Below, piece after piece: positions 36,023 to 45,203 of a stretch of 64,000 nt of DNA (positions are counted from its first letter, which is position 1; every line of letters starts with the position of its first letter). The notes beneath the pieces were generated by a model. It did no database searches. It was not told where the DNA came from and saw only the letters and a list, made by a program, of their open reading frames with translations. This DNA is from Verrucomicrobiaceae bacterium. GTDB taxonomy: Bacteria; Verrucomicrobiota; Verrucomicrobiia; Verrucomicrobiales; Verrucomicrobiaceae. The translations under genes and the position numbers were made by a program. The DNA lies in contig JACKQF010000005.1 of NCBI GenBank assembly GCA_024232965.1, positions 434,001-498,000 of the forward strand, in the 5' to 3' direction.

Positions 36023-37480
36023 TTATTTCGCCTTCTTCGCTTCCAGCATTTTGCGGACGCGTTCGTTTTCTTTTTCGAGCGCGGCCATCGGCACGGGCAT
36101 GGGAGTGAAGTCGGCGCGCGCCAAGGTTTCGCCCTCTGGAATTGCACGCCATTTCAAGTTTCGAAACCACACGTCCTGACCGTGATCCTGCAGCCAGAGC
36201 TTTCCGCCGCGTGCGGAAAGATCAGCCCCACGGATGCGCAGCAGTTCGATTTCCTTGGCCCACCTGGCATCAGTGTAGTCAAAGTCGATCACCTTCTGCC
36301 CATTCAGCCAATGCTGGATGACCGTGCCCTTGCACATAATCCGGCCTTCGTTCCACTCGCCCACAGGCTTGGTCGCATCCTTGCTCGGCGCCATGCAGAA
36401 GAAGAGCGACGCCGCAGCCTGTCGAGGATTTTCGCCATACGGACTACCGATGTTGTCCAGCACCTGATACTCGTATTGAGCTGGACGATAGTAGAGTCCG
36501 CTGTTGCAGCCTGCGGACACTTTCCATTCAAACCCGATCTCAAAGTCATCCGGCACAGTGGCGACCGTGTAGGTCAACTGACCTCCGCGCGCCTTGCGAT
36601 AAAAGGCACCGTCTTCGACGACCCAGTTCCCGCTCTGCTCCCAGCCGTCAAAGGACTTGCCATCAAACAACGTCACCCATCCACGCTCAATGCGGGACAC
36701 CAGCACCTCCTTTGTTTTGCGCTGAATCGAATACAGCACACCCGGGTTTGATTGATCCCAAGCAAAGGCCTGACCGGCGGATGCGATGCTAATCGTGGAA
36801 CTCCAGACCAGTTCCTTTTCCTGCTCAGGAACGTTCAACACATACAACTCGGCCGCATCATGCCCAGTGACATAGAGGCTCCCATCCGGGCCAAAACCAC
36901 CTCCAGAACTGCTGTTCCCAGCAAAGCGCTGGATCAGGGCGGACGGGAAGTGCCAGCGCGCCAATTCCTTCCAATCAGCGTCAAATTTCACGACCACCGA
37001 CAGCGCAGGATCGCTGGTGCTTTTGTAGTGGGCAAAGCAGGCAAACCAAAACCCCTCGCGACGATCAATCCATGTCAGCGAGCCGGGAGGTTGCCCAAAA
37101 ACGTGGGACTCCATCGGTTGCAAGGTCGTCGCATCAAAGATCTCGACCGAACTCGCCTCCGGCACCGAGGGAAAATTGGAGTGCGCGCAATACAGCCGCC
37201 CATCGAGAACCACACCGGCGTTCAGGTGCTTGATGCGCCCATCCTTTGGTCCTTCCCAGCCTGCAACACGCTCGCCACTGTCCTTGCGATATTTGCCAAT
37301 GGCATGATTCGTGATGGCGTAAAGGTGAGCGGCATCTACAGCCACACCTTGATGAGCCTCGGCCGCCTTGAAGACAGCAAGAGGTTCAGCGGCCACCAAC
37401 GGGGAGCTGGCAAAAAGCAGAAAGAAAAGAGCTCGCAACGTGAAGCAGGGTTGACGGAATTCGGTGAGCATTTGGGTCAT
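36023..37480 (-). CDS. Exported beta-propeller plus DUF1080 (3-keto-glycoside hydrolase/lyase family) protein
   Basis: 485 residues with a signal-like N-terminus (ALFFLLFASSPLVAAEP). Residues about 35-265 look like a beta propeller (VAVDAAHLYAITNHAIGKY, FGPDGSLYVTGHD). Residues about 268-460 are a clear DUF1080 domain: VTLFDGKSFDGWEQSG, NWVVEDGAFYRK, SGLYYRP and WNEGRIMCKGTVIQHWLNG. DUF1080 proteins include 3-keto-glycoside hydrolases or lyases that follow a sugar-C3 oxidation. The last 25 residues are a charged helix. Its ATG overlaps the stop of the Gfo/Idh/MocA oxidoreductase by 4 bases (37477-37480), which fits that two-step route. Confidence 0.82.
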   Translation of the reverse strand: MTQMLTEFRQPCFTLRALFFLLFASSPLVAAEPLAVFKAAEAHQGVAVDAAHLYAITNHAIGKYRKDSGERVAGWEGPKDGRIKHLNAGVVLDGRLYCAHSNFPSVPEASSVEIFDATTLQPMESHVFGQPPGSLTWIDRREGFWFACFAHYKSTSDPALSVVVKFDADWKELARWHFPSALIQRFAGNSSSGGGFGPDGSLYVTGHDAAELYVLNVPEQEKELVWSSTISIASAGQAFAWDQSNPGVLYSIQRKTKEVLVSRIERGWVTLFDGKSFDGWEQSGNWVVEDGAFYRKARGGQLTYTVATVPDDFEIGFEWKVSAGCNSGLYYRPAQYEYQVLDNIGSPYGENPRQAAASLFFCMAPSKDATKPVGEWNEGRIMCKGTVIQHWLNGQKVIDFDYTDARWAKEIELLRIRGADLSARGGKLWLQDHGQDVWFRNLKWRAIPEGETLARADFTPMPVPMAALEKENERVRKMLEAKKAK

Positions 37481-38811
37481 CCCAGCCCTTCAATCTTCCA
37501 GCCATCGCGGTAATCGCGGCGGACGAGATTATTGGCGGCTTCGCTGTTGGTGAAGGCGAGCTTGTCGCGATCCCACTCCAGCCATTCACCAGCCACACGG
37601 TCCGCCATGGCCCCGACCAGCACGGTCTCGGTCAGCGGTCCACCATGACTAAAGTCAGAGGTCGCTTTGCCTCCTTCGAAGATGGCATCGACCCAGTTGT
37701 GATAGTGATCCTGCCCCTTCAGACCACGCGGATATTTTTCTGCGGAGAAGCTTTCTTCAGGCAGTACAAAGGGCCGCCCGCCACGGTAGTTTTTGAAGAT
37801 GCTGCCCGTCTCGCCAATCCAGAAGGTACCGGACTCAGGCAGCTTGTCCACGCCCTTGGGCAGGGAGATCAGAGAGGCATCCGGACGTGTGTCGCCATCG
37901 TGCCAGGTGAGCTTGATCGTATCGCCCGCCGTGTATTCGGTGCCGGGGAAGATCAGTTCCACCTTGCGGGTCTTACCCCACAGCGGACCGCTGCTTCCCG
38001 CACCCAACTGACGCACCTTCAGCGGGGCGGTGAGTTTTAGCGCTCCGAAGGAGGTGTCAAAGTGATGGCAGCCCATATCTCCCATCTCGCCCACGCCAAA
38101 GTCAAACCAGGCACGCCAGGTTTGCGGATGATAGGACTGGGCCAAGTAGGGCCGCTCGGTCCGGACACCTACCCAGTTGTCCCAGTCGAAGCCCTCGGGG
38201 ATTGCATCACCCTGCGGACGCAGCTCAGTGTTCTTGGGCCACCAGCTCAGCGGCTTGTTTTCCCAGAGGATGACCTCTTTAATCTTACCGATCGCGCCGC
38301 CACGAATGAGCTGCTCAGTCATGCGACTCTCAATGCTGGAGCGTCCCTGATTGCCTAGCTGTGTGACGACGCCGGCCTTTACCGCCTCATGCTGTAGGAC
38401 ACGGCACTCGTGCAGTGTTGGCGCCATTGGCTTCTGCAAATACAGATGCTTCTTGCCGCGCAAAACGGTGATACCAATCGGTGCGTGCATGTGATCCGGC
38501 GTGCCGACGCTGACGGCATCAAACTTGTCTGCATGATTAGCCAGCAATTCGCGCCAGTCTTTGTGTTTCGTCGCGTCAGGATGCGCCTCGGCGGCTTTAT
38601 CCAAAGGCTTCCTATCAACATCACAGATGGCCACGATCTTCACCTTGGAATGTGTGGCGATGCTGCGCATGGTATTGCCACCCATGCCACCGACACCGAT
38701 GCTGGCGACCTGTAGCATGGAGTTTGGCGAGGCGCTGCGCAGAATGGCTGGGAAGCCAAGCACGCTTGCAGTGACCGCAGAAGACTTTTGGATAAAATGG
38801 CGACGATTCAT
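37477..38811 (-). CDS. Tat-exported Gfo/Idh/MocA-family oxidoreductase
   Basis: 444 residues from the ATG at 38811, which gives a twin-arginine leader (MNRRHFIQKSSAVTASVLGF). The NAD(P)-binding start is VASIGVGGMGGNTMRSI, followed by AICDVDRKPL, VGTPDHMHAPI and LYLQKPMAP, the EKP-like catalytic-lysine motif of the family (here QKP). Family members oxidise or reduce sugar hydroxyls, commonly at C3. The start at 38811 overlaps the upstream SGNH-like gene by 4 bases. With the following DUF1080 gene it probably makes and cleaves a 3-keto-glycoside; cofactor is carried along by Tat export. Confidence 0.88.
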   Translation of the reverse strand: MNRRHFIQKSSAVTASVLGFPAILRSASPNSMLQVASIGVGGMGGNTMRSIATHSKVKIVAICDVDRKPLDKAAEAHPDATKHKDWRELLANHADKFDAVSVGTPDHMHAPIGITVLRGKKHLYLQKPMAPTLHECRVLQHEAVKAGVVTQLGNQGRSSIESRMTEQLIRGGAIGKIKEVILWENKPLSWWPKNTELRPQGDAIPEGFDWDNWVGVRTERPYLAQSYHPQTWRAWFDFGVGEMGDMGCHHFDTSFGALKLTAPLKVRQLGAGSSGPLWGKTRKVELIFPGTEYTAGDTIKLTWHDGDTRPDASLISLPKGVDKLPESGTFWIGETGSIFKNYRGGRPFVLPEESFSAEKYPRGLKGQDHYHNWVDAIFEGGKATSDFSHGGPLTETVLVGAMADRVAGEWLEWDRDKLAFTNSEAANNLVRRDYRDGWKIEGLG

Positions 38812-40271
38812 GGTTGGGTCATGGGTGGGGTGAATATTTCGAAGGCCTCGATATCGGCAGCGCCAGGAGTGGCGGGGACCAATTGAATGGTGTGTTCTTG
38901 GTTGGTCAACATCTGCACGAGCCTGACGACGAAGCGCTCGCCAGCGGCACCCTGGAAGCTGACTTCTGGAACCGCAGCGCGGCGCACGCTGAAGGTGAAA
39001 CGATCTCCAGTGCGATTGCGTTCCGCACGACGCCACACATCAGGATCAATGATGATCTGCCCGGACGTGCTGGTGAAGGGCTTGAAGGCATTGCCTTTGC
39101 CATCGGGTCCAGTGATGTTGCCACTCAGCTCGTAGTCGCCGCTATCGCTCGTCATGACCAGTGTCCACTCTTGGGGAATGACGCCGGTGCCCAAAGTCAC
39201 CCCGTGCGGAGATTGATCGCGCCCATTGGCCCCCTTCCCTTCCTTGGCATTCTTTGCATCGGGTTGGATGTAGCTCATCAGCCAAGCCTGCGCTTGCGTA
39301 GCGGGCTTTCCGTCGATCATCACTTTGTAACTGCCCCCCGTGGGCGATTTTTTCCCGATCAAATCGATGCGGTTGCCGGTAAAAGTGGCGCTGATGGAAC
39401 CATCGGCGGCTTTCCCTGGCTGCACGCGTTTTTCCCGTGAAGCTGGGTCATAGCTGAACTTTGCCGGATGCCGCAGGTGGGCCAAGATATTGCCATTGAT
39501 CATCTGCGCGCCGTAGTCGCTCTGATGCACGGCATCCTTGAGCAGCGCTGGGATGGGCAGGTTGTTTGCCTTGAGATAGGCGGCCCAGTCGCGACGGCTT
39601 TCGACGAACTCCACATCATACTTTTTGCAGACCTCGCGCACCTTGGCAACGTCCTGATCGGCAGCATTCTCCGACTTGCCCCACAGCTCCTGATCCCGCT
39701 CACGCCAGTGGATGCTGGGCACGATGATGTCTGCGGTGGTGTGGCTGCGGATTTCGATGATCAGCTTCTCCAGGTCTTCAGGATTCCCGATGGTGTAAGT
39801 GATCACCAGATCCGGCTGATCAGGCTCCACCAGATGCCGCGCCCAGCCACGCAGGTATTGCCAGGGGCAGGAATTCCCCACCATCTTGCGATACTCGATC
39901 GGCGGGGCCTTGGGGAAGTGCTTCGGGATTTCCTGCTGCCAAAACTCGCCACTGCCCAGCATGTTCGTGTAACTCGATCCCAGCGCCCAGATCAAAAAAG
40001 GTCGTGGAGGATCGATGCCGTTTTCAAGCTTCTGCATCGTGAGCGCCAGATGCTGCCCATCCATCTCTGCAGCTTGCGGAACATAGTCGGCAGCGCCTTC
40101 AGGCTTCCCCTTGGGCACGCGAGGCTCGTCGGTGACGAGGCTACGTTTTGCCGGATCCGCCTGTTGGGCGCCCGCATGAAAGGATCCGCCGACCAGCATC
40201 AGGGCGGATGCAGGAACGATCAGCAACTGACATCGCAGAAGAAAAGTACGGGAGCAACGAAGGGACGACAT
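38808..40271 (-). CDS. Exported SGNH/GDSL-hydrolase-like protein
   Basis: 487 residues with a signal peptide (LLRCQLLIVPASALMLVGGSFHAGA). Residues about 90-270 resemble an SGNH hydrolase: block I IWALGSSYTNML (GSS instead of GDS), DLVITYTIGNPEDLEKLI and block V DAVHQSDYG (D-x-x-H). A beta-rich C-terminal half (about 280-487) may be a carbohydrate-binding module. Deacetylation of a glycan is the likely reaction, but the family assignment is distant. It is the first gene of a three-gene operon with 4-base overlaps (38808-38811 and 37477-37480). The 129-base upstream gap (40272-40400) holds no gene and must contain the promoter. Confidence 0.6.
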   Translation of the reverse strand: MSSLRCSRTFLLRCQLLIVPASALMLVGGSFHAGAQQADPAKRSLVTDEPRVPKGKPEGAADYVPQAAEMDGQHLALTMQKLENGIDPPRPFLIWALGSSYTNMLGSGEFWQQEIPKHFPKAPPIEYRKMVGNSCPWQYLRGWARHLVEPDQPDLVITYTIGNPEDLEKLIIEIRSHTTADIIVPSIHWRERDQELWGKSENAADQDVAKVREVCKKYDVEFVESRRDWAAYLKANNLPIPALLKDAVHQSDYGAQMINGNILAHLRHPAKFSYDPASREKRVQPGKAADGSISATFTGNRIDLIGKKSPTGGSYKVMIDGKPATQAQAWLMSYIQPDAKNAKEGKGANGRDQSPHGVTLGTGVIPQEWTLVMTSDSGDYELSGNITGPDGKGNAFKPFTSTSGQIIIDPDVWRRAERNRTGDRFTFSVRRAAVPEVSFQGAAGERFVVRLVQMLTNQEHTIQLVPATPGAADIEAFEIFTPPMTQP

Positions 40272-40400
40272 AAAGCAGGAACAGTTTATGACGACGCAGA
40301 CGGAGGCAAGTTATCGAATATTGTCGCAAATCCAGGCCGGTAAGGTTTCGGAAGCCGCACGGCAAGACAGCCCCAAGCCGCAACCACCCGAAGCTCCTGA

Positions 40401-41489
40401 CTACGGACACACCTCGCTCAACAACTCCGGCGACTCGCCAAATCGTTCGCGGTATTCAACCACGGTGGGCCGCAACCGCACTGCAACCTTGGCTTCGTGA
40501 TGCAGCGCGATGGAGGCCAGTCGATGATCAATGAAAGGATTGCGAAAGCGGTCCAGCACAGCCTCGGCAAAGCCCTTTGGATCATCGCAGCGCCCCTCCA
40601 GCACCGGCACGATCTCGTCAAAAAGCAGTCGATGTAACCATGGCCCCACCTCTGGATGCTCCACACACTCACGCACTGTCTCGATGCCAAACGCCGCCCC
40701 CTTGCTGACAAGCGCACTGTGCGCCCCATTGAGAATGCGCACCTTGCGCAGCGTGTAGGGCGCAATGTCCCGGGCCGTCACAATCGCAGGATGTTTCAGC
40801 GGAAAATCGGCCTCTGTCTCAACCGCCCAGAAGGCGAAGGGTTCCGCCGCGATGAGCAGCGGATCGACATCCAAGAGCGGGTGAACCCTGGGAGCCCCTG
40901 GCACAATACGGTCCACCAGCGTGTTCACCCAGCGGCACTCCTCACGCAGCCATTGCACCGTCTCTGCATCGACACCCCAAAGCGCAGCTTGCTCCAGCAC
41001 CAGATCTCGCAACCTCGCACCATTTGCCTCCACCAGCTCGCAGGGAACCACCCACGGACCTGGCAAACCAGCACGATATCGATGAAGCAAGACCGCCAAA
41101 AGTTTCGCCGGAAAGGAACGCAGCACACCACCTGCGACACGATCTTCATCAGCCAGCGCCAGTCCGGCTTCGGTCGTGTTGGAAAGAATCATCGAGAGAC
41201 GAGGATCCGCTCCTGCCTCCAGCACACGATCCCACTGCGTTCCCGCATGAAGCGCCGATTCGATGCAGTTGACCTGCTCCGTCTCATCCACAACAGCGCC
41301 GTTCAGCCTGCCCTGGATGGCCACATGATAACGACATCCCGCCGCATTCAGTGCATCCACACGTTCCCTGCCTGTGGACTGCACCAAAACCACCGGACCG
41401 ACGGCTGTGGACGCATCGCGATTGGCCTGATCGATAAACAGATCTGCAAACGCGCGCAAAAAATTACCAGCTCCGAACTGAAGGATCAT
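40401..41489 (-). CDS. Tagaturonate reductase-like / mannitol dehydrogenase-family protein
   Basis: 362 residues, shorter than UxaB/UxuB enzymes (about 480). It opens with the dinucleotide fold ILQFGAGNFLRAFADLF, then SMILSNTTEAGLAL, and the C-terminal catalytic domain with TLRKVRILNGAHSAL, the lysine-containing motif of tagaturonate and fructuronate reductases. It has no signal peptide, so it acts in the cytoplasm. Its ATG overlaps the stop of the NanA-like gene (41486-41489). A hexuronate reductase is unexpected beside a sialic-acid lyase; it may reduce another keto-sugar of the pathway. Confidence 0.82.
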   Translation of the reverse strand: MILQFGAGNFLRAFADLFIDQANRDASTAVGPVVLVQSTGRERVDALNAAGCRYHVAIQGRLNGAVVDETEQVNCIESALHAGTQWDRVLEAGADPRLSMILSNTTEAGLALADEDRVAGGVLRSFPAKLLAVLLHRYRAGLPGPWVVPCELVEANGARLRDLVLEQAALWGVDAETVQWLREECRWVNTLVDRIVPGAPRVHPLLDVDPLLIAAEPFAFWAVETEADFPLKHPAIVTARDIAPYTLRKVRILNGAHSALVSKGAAFGIETVRECVEHPEVGPWLHRLLFDEIVPVLEGRCDDPKGFAEAVLDRFRNPFIDHRLASIALHHEAKVAVRLRPTVVEYRERFGESPELLSEVCP

Positions 41490-42418
41490 GCGGATGCGTC
41501 TGGCTTGATCCAGTCAAAGAATCCCATGCTCTCAAGGTCAACGCGCAGGCTGTCGATCTCCGCCGCCGATAACGCCGTGTTAGGCAATCGCGGAGGGCCC
41601 ACCTCCACACCGCGCATCGCCATCACCGCTTTGGCCGCGCCCATGTAGCCCACGGATGCCAGACGCTGAATGAATCTCACGGTCCGCAGTTGCTCACGAC
41701 GTGCCGCTGCGAAATCGCCACGCTCAAACGCAGCCATGATGCGCAGATAGATCGGTGCCGCGAAGTTGTAGGTACTGCCGACCGCCCCTTTAGCGCCAAA
41801 GGCCAGCGCTGCGAGCAGCATCTCGTCAAAACCAAACGGGATGTCAAAGGCCCCCTCATTCACCGCCGTGCACAGTTGATACTCCATCAGGTTGCTGCTG
41901 GTAAACTTGATGCCTGCCAGATTCGGAATGCGTGACGCGGCCTGCGCCAAAAATTCAGACGGCGCAACAGACAGTCCCGTCATTGTCGGGATCTCGTAGT
42001 AGTAGAAAGGCAGATCTGGCGCGGCGGAGGCGATCTCGGCCATGCTTTCCACCAGCGCTGCCACATTGCGCGGCTTGAAGTAGCTGGGCGACAGCGCGCT
42101 AATCGCTGCCGCGCCCAAGTCTTCCGCTTGCGAGGCCAGCGCGGCAGCATCCGCTAGGCAATTCGCGCCGACATGGACGATCACTTTCAGGGCTGATCCC
42201 TTGACCACCTCCATCCACTGCGCGCAGAGCAGCCGTCGCTCCACCAAAGTCAGCGAACTGCTTTCGCCCGTAGTGCCGCCGATGAATGCGTACGAGACGC
42301 CATCGATCAGGAGTTGGGAGGCTTGTTTTTCCACGACCGACAGGTTCAGCGAACCATCAGCATGAAACGGAGTGTGGGTGGCGGCAACGAGGCCGGTGAG
42401 TGGAGTTTTGGCAGACAT
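41486..42418 (-). CDS. nanA: N-acetylneuraminate lyase-like (DapA/NAL family)
   Basis: 310 residues, no signal peptide. The family signature GGTTGESSSLT (47-57) is followed by SPSYFKP, YYYEIPTMTG (Y141 proton shuttle), GIKFTSSN (K171, the Schiff-base lysine) and GAVGSTYN. The last two and the YYxIPxMTG form are those of N-acetylneuraminate lyase rather than dihydrodipicolinate synthase. It would split N-acetylneuraminate into ManNAc and pyruvate in the cytoplasm. It sits between a NanM-like mutarotase (6-base gap) and a tagaturonate-reductase-like gene, in an operon that begins with a sialidase. The lyase identity is strong from context; other 2-keto-3-deoxy acids cannot be excluded. Confidence 0.85.
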   Translation of the reverse strand: MSAKTPLTGLVAATHTPFHADGSLNLSVVEKQASQLLIDGVSYAFIGGTTGESSSLTLVERRLLCAQWMEVVKGSALKVIVHVGANCLADAAALASQAEDLGAAAISALSPSYFKPRNVAALVESMAEIASAAPDLPFYYYEIPTMTGLSVAPSEFLAQAASRIPNLAGIKFTSSNLMEYQLCTAVNEGAFDIPFGFDEMLLAALAFGAKGAVGSTYNFAAPIYLRIMAAFERGDFAAARREQLRTVRFIQRLASVGYMGAAKAVMAMRGVEVGPPRLPNTALSAAEIDSLRVDLESMGFFDWIKPDASA

Positions 42419-42424
42419 GGGAGT

Positions 42425-43450
42425 TTATTGAGAAAGGGGAAGCGTCCAGACTTCAGGCGAACGGACACGTGGCCGAACTTCGCCATTCGGGACGATGTAG
42501 CGCGACTGCCAGACCGCTGTGCAAGCGGTAGCACGGGAAAAAGGCACGCCACCCTGGGTGCTCCAGGCATCCGCAGTGGCATCATACAAGAGCGCGTCCT
42601 TCGGAAAACCTGGATGCTCTTTCACCGGCTCAAACGTCACATTGGCACCATCATCGCCGGTTACGATCATCAACCTGCCATCGACCAACGCCGCTGGCGA
42701 AGGCGCTGCCACTGCGGCGCGAGGAAGATCCGCGAGGCGCTTCCAGCCTTTACCAGGATCAAATCGATAAGCATCCCGCAGATAAGTCCGCACCGCTTTG
42801 CCATCCGGCCCTGAAGCGAGACTGACACCACTGCACAGCACGAACGCACCATCCATCACCCCCGCCACCGCCAGCATGCGCTCCGGTCCAGGCCAAGGTT
42901 TCAATTCCTGCCAAGCCGGTTCTTTGGCATCCAGATCCAGCGCCCAGAAAGTGTGCAAGGCCTCCGTGGACGAAGGCGACTCAAGCCCCCCAGCGATGTA
43001 AACCGTCCGTTCCACCAGCGCGCCACACGCGTTCGCGCAGGGTTTTGGCAAAGCAGGGAGAGCCGCCACCTTCACCTGCCCATCGACCAAACTCAGCCGA
43101 AAACTGTCCGCATAATGGCCCGCTGAATCGCTGCCACCGAAACACAAAACGCTGTCATCCGCAGTCACCGAGACCCCATAACCCAAAGCACGAGGCAGCT
43201 TACCGCCCGCCTTCCACTGGCCGTCGGGTTTGTCGAGCACATAGACCGTGTCATACCAAACCTTGGTGAAAACGTCCGCCCATTTGTCCTTCGGAATGTT
43301 CGCACCACCCGCCACAATCAAAGCACCACCGCTAACACCTGCAAACGGCGCAGCAAAACCTTCCGCATCCGGGATGGGAGGCAATTGGGTCCATGGCTGC
43401 TCAGCACCGAGCATGTTCAGCGCGGTTAGAAAAAAGAGGAGTGTCTTCAT
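42425..43450 (-). CDS. nanM: NanM-like N-acetylneuraminate mutarotase (kelch propeller)
   Basis: 341 residues with a signal peptide (MKTLLFFLTALNMLGA). A six-bladed kelch propeller is indicated by repeated motifs: GVSGGALIVAGGANIPKD (the typical NanM opening), LCFGGSDSAGHYAD, VYIAGGLESP and VDGRLMIVTGDDG. NanM accelerates the alpha-to-beta anomer change of sialic acid released by sialidase. Its ATG overlaps the sialidase stop by 4 bases (43447-43450) and the lyase begins 6 bases downstream, so the order sialidase-mutarotase-lyase follows the pathway. Confidence 0.87.
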   Translation of the reverse strand: MKTLLFFLTALNMLGAEQPWTQLPPIPDAEGFAAPFAGVSGGALIVAGGANIPKDKWADVFTKVWYDTVYVLDKPDGQWKAGGKLPRALGYGVSVTADDSVLCFGGSDSAGHYADSFRLSLVDGQVKVAALPALPKPCANACGALVERTVYIAGGLESPSSTEALHTFWALDLDAKEPAWQELKPWPGPERMLAVAGVMDGAFVLCSGVSLASGPDGKAVRTYLRDAYRFDPGKGWKRLADLPRAAVAAPSPAALVDGRLMIVTGDDGANVTFEPVKEHPGFPKDALLYDATADAWSTQGGVPFSRATACTAVWQSRYIVPNGEVRPRVRSPEVWTLPLSQ

Positions 43451-44577
43451 GGTTGAGTCAGCCAGTCGAGACCAAAGCGTGCGGCCTTGATCGTTTTATT
43501 CCCTTCATACAAGCAGAGCACCGTGCCATCTGGCAAGACCGTCAGATCGGAATAAGCACTGGGGCCATCCTCCAGGAGCTTCACTACCGGCCACGTTTTG
43601 CCATCATCACGACTGAGCATGATCGATAGCTGCTCGCGCTTGCCACGCCCCGCTGGTTTGTCCGAGACACGCCGAGGACAGGAAAAGAGCAGCGTCCCTG
43701 CCACACTCGGATGCGAGGCGATGCTGCCCATGCACACCGGTTCCCAAAGATCGGGATGAAAAGCGGGGGTGTTCCATCCTGTGGCACCATCAGCACTGGT
43801 GGTGATGATTTTACGATTTGGCTTCGATACACTTCGAGTCAGCAGCATCACTCTATTATCGGACAAGGTCGCGATCATCGTCTCATTGGGGTTCACATAC
43901 TCACCCTCGTTCGGCACGGCCACCTCACCGGCCTGCCAGGTCTTGCCATGATCATCGCTGTAAAGGGTCGCGCTGGCCGATGGCGAATGATCACCTTCCT
44001 TGCCATAGGCCAGCCAGATCGGCACCACCAGACGACCACTCTTCATCTGAATGCCATGGCCTGGACCTGTGGCGATGACCGTCCACGGATACCGCTTCCT
44101 CAAGGGTTCGAAGGATGCCGTGATGTCCACTGGATCGCTCCAAGTCAACCCATCATCAGTGCTCCGCATCGAAAAGCAGCGTGCGTAGTTGATGCAATAC
44201 AAAAACTCGATGGCCCCCGTGTCGCGATCCACGATCGCCACCGGATTGTTGACGGTCTGTTCGCGCGCACCCGTTTCGTCTTTCTTGCGCGGATTCCCCT
44301 CCAACCGCGCCGCGTGATGCGCGATGTGCTGCGGTGCCTCCCAGGTGCGACCACCGTCGCTTGATCGACGCAGGTGGATCTCGATCTCGCCCCAATCCGC
44401 ACTGCTGTTCTTCCGCGCCTCGCAATAGGCCAGGACCGTTCCTTTTTCAGTGACGACCACTCCAGGGATGCGATACAAAGCGACGCCACCCATGCCTGCG
44501 GGGAAAACATCCACTTTGTCCACCGCCATCAAAGGAGTGGCTGCGGCAGCGAGAAGGGTCAGGATCAATCGTGTCAT
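43447..44577 (-). CDS. Secreted exo-alpha-sialidase
   Basis: 376 residues from the ATG at 44577, which begins a signal peptide (MTRLILTLLAAAATPLMAV). The GH33 signature LYRIPGVV (R36, first arginine of the triad) is intact. Four Asp boxes are seen: SSDGGRTW, STDDGLTW, YSDDHGKTW and SRDDGKTW. The segment YCEARKNSSADWGEIEIHLRR carries the conserved Asp region. It should release terminal sialic acid from host or plant-like glycoconjugates outside the cell. First gene of the sialic-acid operon and divergent from the Whirly-like gene at 44712. Confidence 0.92.
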   Translation of the reverse strand: MTRLILTLLAAAATPLMAVDKVDVFPAGMGGVALYRIPGVVVTEKGTVLAYCEARKNSSADWGEIEIHLRRSSDGGRTWEAPQHIAHHAARLEGNPRKKDETGAREQTVNNPVAIVDRDTGAIEFLYCINYARCFSMRSTDDGLTWSDPVDITASFEPLRKRYPWTVIATGPGHGIQMKSGRLVVPIWLAYGKEGDHSPSASATLYSDDHGKTWQAGEVAVPNEGEYVNPNETMIATLSDNRVMLLTRSVSKPNRKIITTSADGATGWNTPAFHPDLWEPVCMGSIASHPSVAGTLLFSCPRRVSDKPAGRGKREQLSIMLSRDDGKTWPVVKLLEDGPSAYSDLTVLPDGTVLCLYEGNKTIKAARFGLDWLTQP

Positions 44578-44711
44578 GCTGGGTAAGACGATCCTGAGGC
44601 CACAGCTTTCGCTGGTCAACGCATTTGACCAACCTTCCATTGCCCTCCGTTTCTGTGCTTGCCATTCCGCAAACAATCCGTCAATCTAAGCACTTTCACC
44701 AAGACTTCGCC

Positions 44712-45200
44712 ATGAACACGGAACCAGAAAAACCATCCACCTCACGCTCCAGCTCGTCCAAATCGGCAACCCACCAGCCATCCGATTACGCAATCTATAA
44801 ACCCAACAGTCGCGGAACGGGCGGCGTGATCCGATTTGAGATCAACAAGGCCAAGGCGTCCGTCTTCGTCGATGCTGCCCTTCAGTCTGGGGAAAAGCAG
44901 TTCGATTGGGAAAAGAAGATCACGATGAAGTGGGGGCTGTCAGACCTCGGTGCCATGCTGGCCACGCTGCAGGGTCGCCAACCCCAGACGAAGCTTTTTC
45001 ATCAGGCAGAAAAGGCCAACAGCGCTTTTGAATTTTCAGCCCGTGAAGATGCCCAGCGCGCGCCTTACATGATGACCATGTCCCGCCAGGATGAATCCCA
45101 GAAATCGGTGCGCAAGGTCTCCATCCCCATCACTCACGCAGAGGCAGCGATCCTCGAGACCGCGCTGCGCACCGCCGTCATTCGGTTGCTCGGTTGGTGA
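44712..45200 (+). CDS. Whirly/MRP-fold-like nucleic-acid-binding protein (tentative)
   Basis: 162 residues from the ATG at 44712 with a Ser/Lys-rich flexible N-terminus (about 1-25) and no signal peptide. The body reads as alternating beta strands ending in a long amphipathic helix (ITHAEAAILETALRTAVIRL), which resembles the Whirly/MRP single-stranded nucleic-acid-binding fold seen in some bacterial transcription-factor-like proteins. This is pattern recognition, not a confirmed match. It could be a single-strand DNA-binding regulator. Its stop is three bases from the stop of the convergent sulfatase. Confidence 0.5.
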   Translation: MNTEPEKPSTSRSSSSKSATHQPSDYAIYKPNSRGTGGVIRFEINKAKASVFVDAALQSGEKQFDWEKKITMKWGLSDLGAMLATLQGRQPQTKLFHQAEKANSAFEFSAREDAQRAPYMMTMSRQDESQKSVRKVSIPITHAEAAILETALRTAVIRLLGW

Positions 45201-45203
45201 TCC

